Source: Candidatus Atribacter hydrocarboniphilus
GTDB lineage: Bacteria; Atribacterota; Atribacteria; Atribacterales; Atribacteraceae
Direction of reading: 5' to 3'
NCBI GenBank assembly: GCA_003542295.1
Contig: DPKX01000273.1
Span: forward strand, 1 to 7,890
Length of the DNA stretch: 7,890 nucleotides
Shown: positions 6,426 through 7,890 of the stretch, in pieces
How the letters are laid out: each line of letters starts with the position of its first letter
How positions within the stretch are numbered: position 1 is the first letter of the stretch
Made by a program: the position numbers and the translations under genes
The notes under the pieces: generated by a model
Told to the model about the DNA's origin: nothing
The model's input: only the letters and a program-made list of their open reading frames with translations
The model's database searches: none

Positions 6426-6835
6426 TATTCTGCCTTTCTCTCAACTATTCTTGTTTTAATGGGCAACTTCTGAGCAGCCAGGTGAAGTGCCTCATAGGCA
6501 GTTTCCCGGTCAACACCTGATACTTCAAAAAGAACGCGTCCTGGTTTGACCACCGCTACCCATCCCTCAACTGGTCCCTTACCTTTTCCTTGACGAGTTT
6601 CAGTCGGTTTTTTTGTAAAAGGTTTATCTGGAAAAATCCGAATCCAGATCTTTCCCTTTTTAAGATGCCGAGAAATGGCGATTCGGGCTGCTTCGATTTG
6701 GGGATTCGTTATCCATTGTGGTTCTAGAGCTTGTAAACCGAATTCGCCAAAATCTACGGTTGCACCGCGGGTTTCAACACCACTCATCCTTCCACGGTTT
6801 TGTTTTCTATATTTAACTCTCTTCGGAATCAACAT
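6425..6835 (-). CDS. rplP: 50S ribosomal protein L16
   Basis: L16 is a late-assembling large-subunit protein close to the A-site tRNA and needed for peptidyl-transferase function. At 136 aa it is typical. Landmarks are [17 protein letters not shown] (1-17), EFGLQALEP (31-39), [21 protein letters not shown] (50-70), and the basic loop [17 protein letters not shown] (78-94), whose Arg81 matches the residue hydroxylated in E. coli L16. Upstream in-frame codons to 6898 belong to the rpsC overlap and are not L16-like. ATG at 6835 lies inside rpsC (23-nt overlap), with AGGAGG (6848-6853) 12 nt upstream, a rather long spacing. Confidence 0.97.
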   Translation of the reverse strand: MLIPKRVKYRKQNRGRMSGVETRGATVDFGEFGLQALEPQWITNPQIEAARIAISRHLKKGKIWIRIFPDKPFTKKPTETRQGKGKGPVEGWVAVVKPGRVLFEVSGVDRETAYEALHLAAQKLPIKTRIVERKAE

Positions 6836-7529
6836 ATGCTTCAGTATCCTCCTTACGATTATCAACCTTGGTACTGGATACTCCTTCCAGAACCTCACCG
6901 GTTTTAATCACTTCACCCTTAAAAATCCACACTTTCACTCCGATTTTGCCATAGGTGGTGTTCGCTTCGGTAAATCCAAAATCTATATCAGCCCGAAGAG
7001 TTTGCAAGGGTAATCGACCCTCACGATACCATTCTTCTCGTGCAATTTCTGCTCCGGAGAGTCTTCCTGAACAGGAAATTTTTATTCCAATAGCACCTGA
7101 TCGAAGAGCACGAGTAATGGCTTGCTTCATTGCTCGTCGATAGGAAACCCTTCTTTCAATTTGAAAAGCAACATTTTCAGCAACCAAGTAAGCATCAATT
7201 TCTGGAACCTTAATCTCATCAACAGTAATTTGAACATTTGGATTATCAACCAATTTTTGAATCGATTTACGAAGACTTTCAACTTCAGATCCTTTTCGTC
7301 CAATTACAATTCCTGGCCGTGAAGTTTTTATGATTACCTTAACCTGGTTGGCAAGTCTTTCTACTTCAACTGCTGAAACACCGGCTCTTTGCAACTTCTC
7401 TCTAACAAACTGTCGAATTTGAAGATCTTCTGCTAAATATTCTCGATATTTTTTATCTGCATACCAGCGAGATTGCCATCCTCGAATAATTCCTAACCTA
7501 AGTCCTATCGGATTAACTTTCTGTCCCAA
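6813..7529 (-). CDS. rpsC: 30S ribosomal protein S3 (TTG start)
   Basis: S3 lines the mRNA entry tunnel in the small-subunit head and helps unwind structured mRNA. The 238-aa sequence has the N-terminal [14 protein letters not shown], a KH domain (about 38-106) with the loop GRKG (77-80) in [14 protein letters not shown], and the C-terminal S3 domain ([43 protein letters not shown]). Arg131, Arg132 and Lys135, the residues tied to helicase activity in E. coli, are present at the same positions. The tail from ~222 is acidic and poorly conserved, and it carries the rplP SD. The start is a TTG directly after the rplV stop (TAATTG), supported by the near-invariant MGQKVNP and by AGGAGG 8 nt upstream. 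Confidence 0.97.
   Translation of the reverse strand: MGQKVNPIGLRLGIIRGWQSRWYADKKYREYLAEDLQIRQFVREKLQRAGVSAVEVERLANQVKVIIKTSRPGIVIGRKGSEVESLRKSIQKLVDNPNVQITVDEIKVPEIDAYLVAENVAFQIERRVSYRRAMKQAITRALRSGAIGIKISCSGRLSGAEIAREEWYREGRLPLQTLRADIDFGFTEANTTYGKIGVKVWIFKGEVIKTGEVLEGVSSTKVDNRKEDTEAYVDSEES
6848..6853 (-). promoter_or_regulatory. RBS of rplP inside rpsC
   Basis: AGGAGG within the rpsC codons Lys-Glu-Asp, 12 nt from the ATG at 6835. The spacing is at the long end of normal, but no other start fits the L16 N-terminus. Confidence 0.8.
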
Positions 7530-7874
7530 TTAGCTTCCCTCCTCCATATCTGATACTGCAATGGTAATATGAGAAGTCCTTTTTCGAATAACATTTGCTC
7601 TTCCCATTGCTCGAGCTCGAATTCTTTTCATGGTTGGACCTTGATTTACAAAGGCCTTTGAAACCACCAAACTATCGGTATTTAAATTAAGGTTATTTTC
7701 TGCATTGTCAACTGCCGACTTAAGCACTTTATAAACCAGTCGGGAAGCTTTTTTGGGAACAAATTGAAGCAAAGATAAAGCTTCATCGGCTTTTTTTCCG
7801 CGGATGATATCAACAACCTGTCGAGCTTTCCGTGGAGATATTTTGATATATTTTGCGGTCGCTCTCGCTTCCAT
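7530..7874 (-). CDS. rplV: 50S ribosomal protein L22
   Basis: L22 reaches into the exit tunnel with a long beta-hairpin and forms part of the constriction. The complete 114-aa sequence shows YIKISPRKARQVVDIIRGK (9-27), ALSLLQFVPKKAS, and the hairpin region (about 79-100, GPTMKRIRARAMGRA) ending in SHITIAV. Met82-Lys83-Arg84, whose deletion confers macrolide resistance in E. coli, is present, so no resistance is suggested. ATG at 7874 has GGAGG (7884-7888) 9 nt upstream. The 16 bases beyond the start hold this SD and probably the last codons of rpsS, but that frame is too short to assign. The C-terminal codons (DMEEGS) form the rpsC SD. Confidence 0.97.
   Translation of the reverse strand: MEARATAKYIKISPRKARQVVDIIRGKKADEALSLLQFVPKKASRLVYKVLKSAVDNAENNLNLNTDSLVVSKAFVNQGPTMKRIRARAMGRANVIRKRTSHITIAVSDMEEGS
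7537..7545 (-). promoter_or_regulatory. RBS of rpsC inside rplV
   Basis: GGAGGAGGG within the rplV codons for Glu-Glu-Gly. AGGAGG is 8 nt upstream of the TTG at 7529 and supports that start. Confidence 0.88.
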
Positions 7875-7890
7875 CTATGTTATCCTCCCT

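Noticed and set aside
6836..6898. N-terminal extension of rplP (21 residues)
   Set aside because: It is an out-of-frame reading of the rpsC end. L16 universally begins near MLxPKRxKYRK.

Overview
The whole window is one run of 17 minus-strand genes from the universally conserved bacterial ribosomal-protein cluster, read from the right edge to the left edge: rplV, rpsC, rplP, rpmC, rpsQ (end of the S10 block), rplN, rplX, rplE, rpsN, rpsH, rplF, rplR, rpsE, rpmD, rplO, secY (spc block), and adk, which is cut by the left edge. Gene order is canonical. I see no inserted gene, mobile element, RNA gene, repeat array or CRISPR, and no stretch of non-coding DNA longer than 21 nt.

The organism is a bacterium of moderate GC (roughly 40-45 % by eye) that uses strong AGGAGG-type ribosome binding sites. 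Zinc-ribbon versions of S14 (61 aa), L24 and adenylate kinase, together with adk directly after secY, recall Firmicutes, Thermotogae and other deep-branching lineages. The proteins do not look like a standard Bacillus or Clostridium. A candidate phylum such as Atribacterota is possible, but that is a guess from general resemblance.

The genes form one tightly coupled transcription unit. Junctions are either 0 to 21 nt apart or overlap by 4 to 26 nt, and nearly every start has a clear Shine-Dalgarno (SD) sequence. At six junctions the SD lies wholly inside the last codons of the upstream gene. At most of the others the upstream stop codon abuts or forms part of the SD. S10 and spc blocks are fused: rplN starts inside rpsQ, leaving no spacer for a separate spc promoter. 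No promoter or terminator was found, so both transcript ends lie outside the window.

Functionally, fifteen genes supply ribosome parts (S3, S5, S8, S14, S17; L5, L6, L14, L15, L16, L18, L22, L24, L29, L30). SecY supplies the membrane channel for protein export, and Adk balances adenine nucleotides. Several starts need correction from a longest-frame reading: rplF, rpsQ, rpmC and rplP start internally, rplE and rplX most likely do too, and rpsC and rplN use TTG. I found no new biological system. The best leads are an Ile in place of the highly conserved Asn of the SecY lateral gate, and the SD-encoding C-terminal tails.
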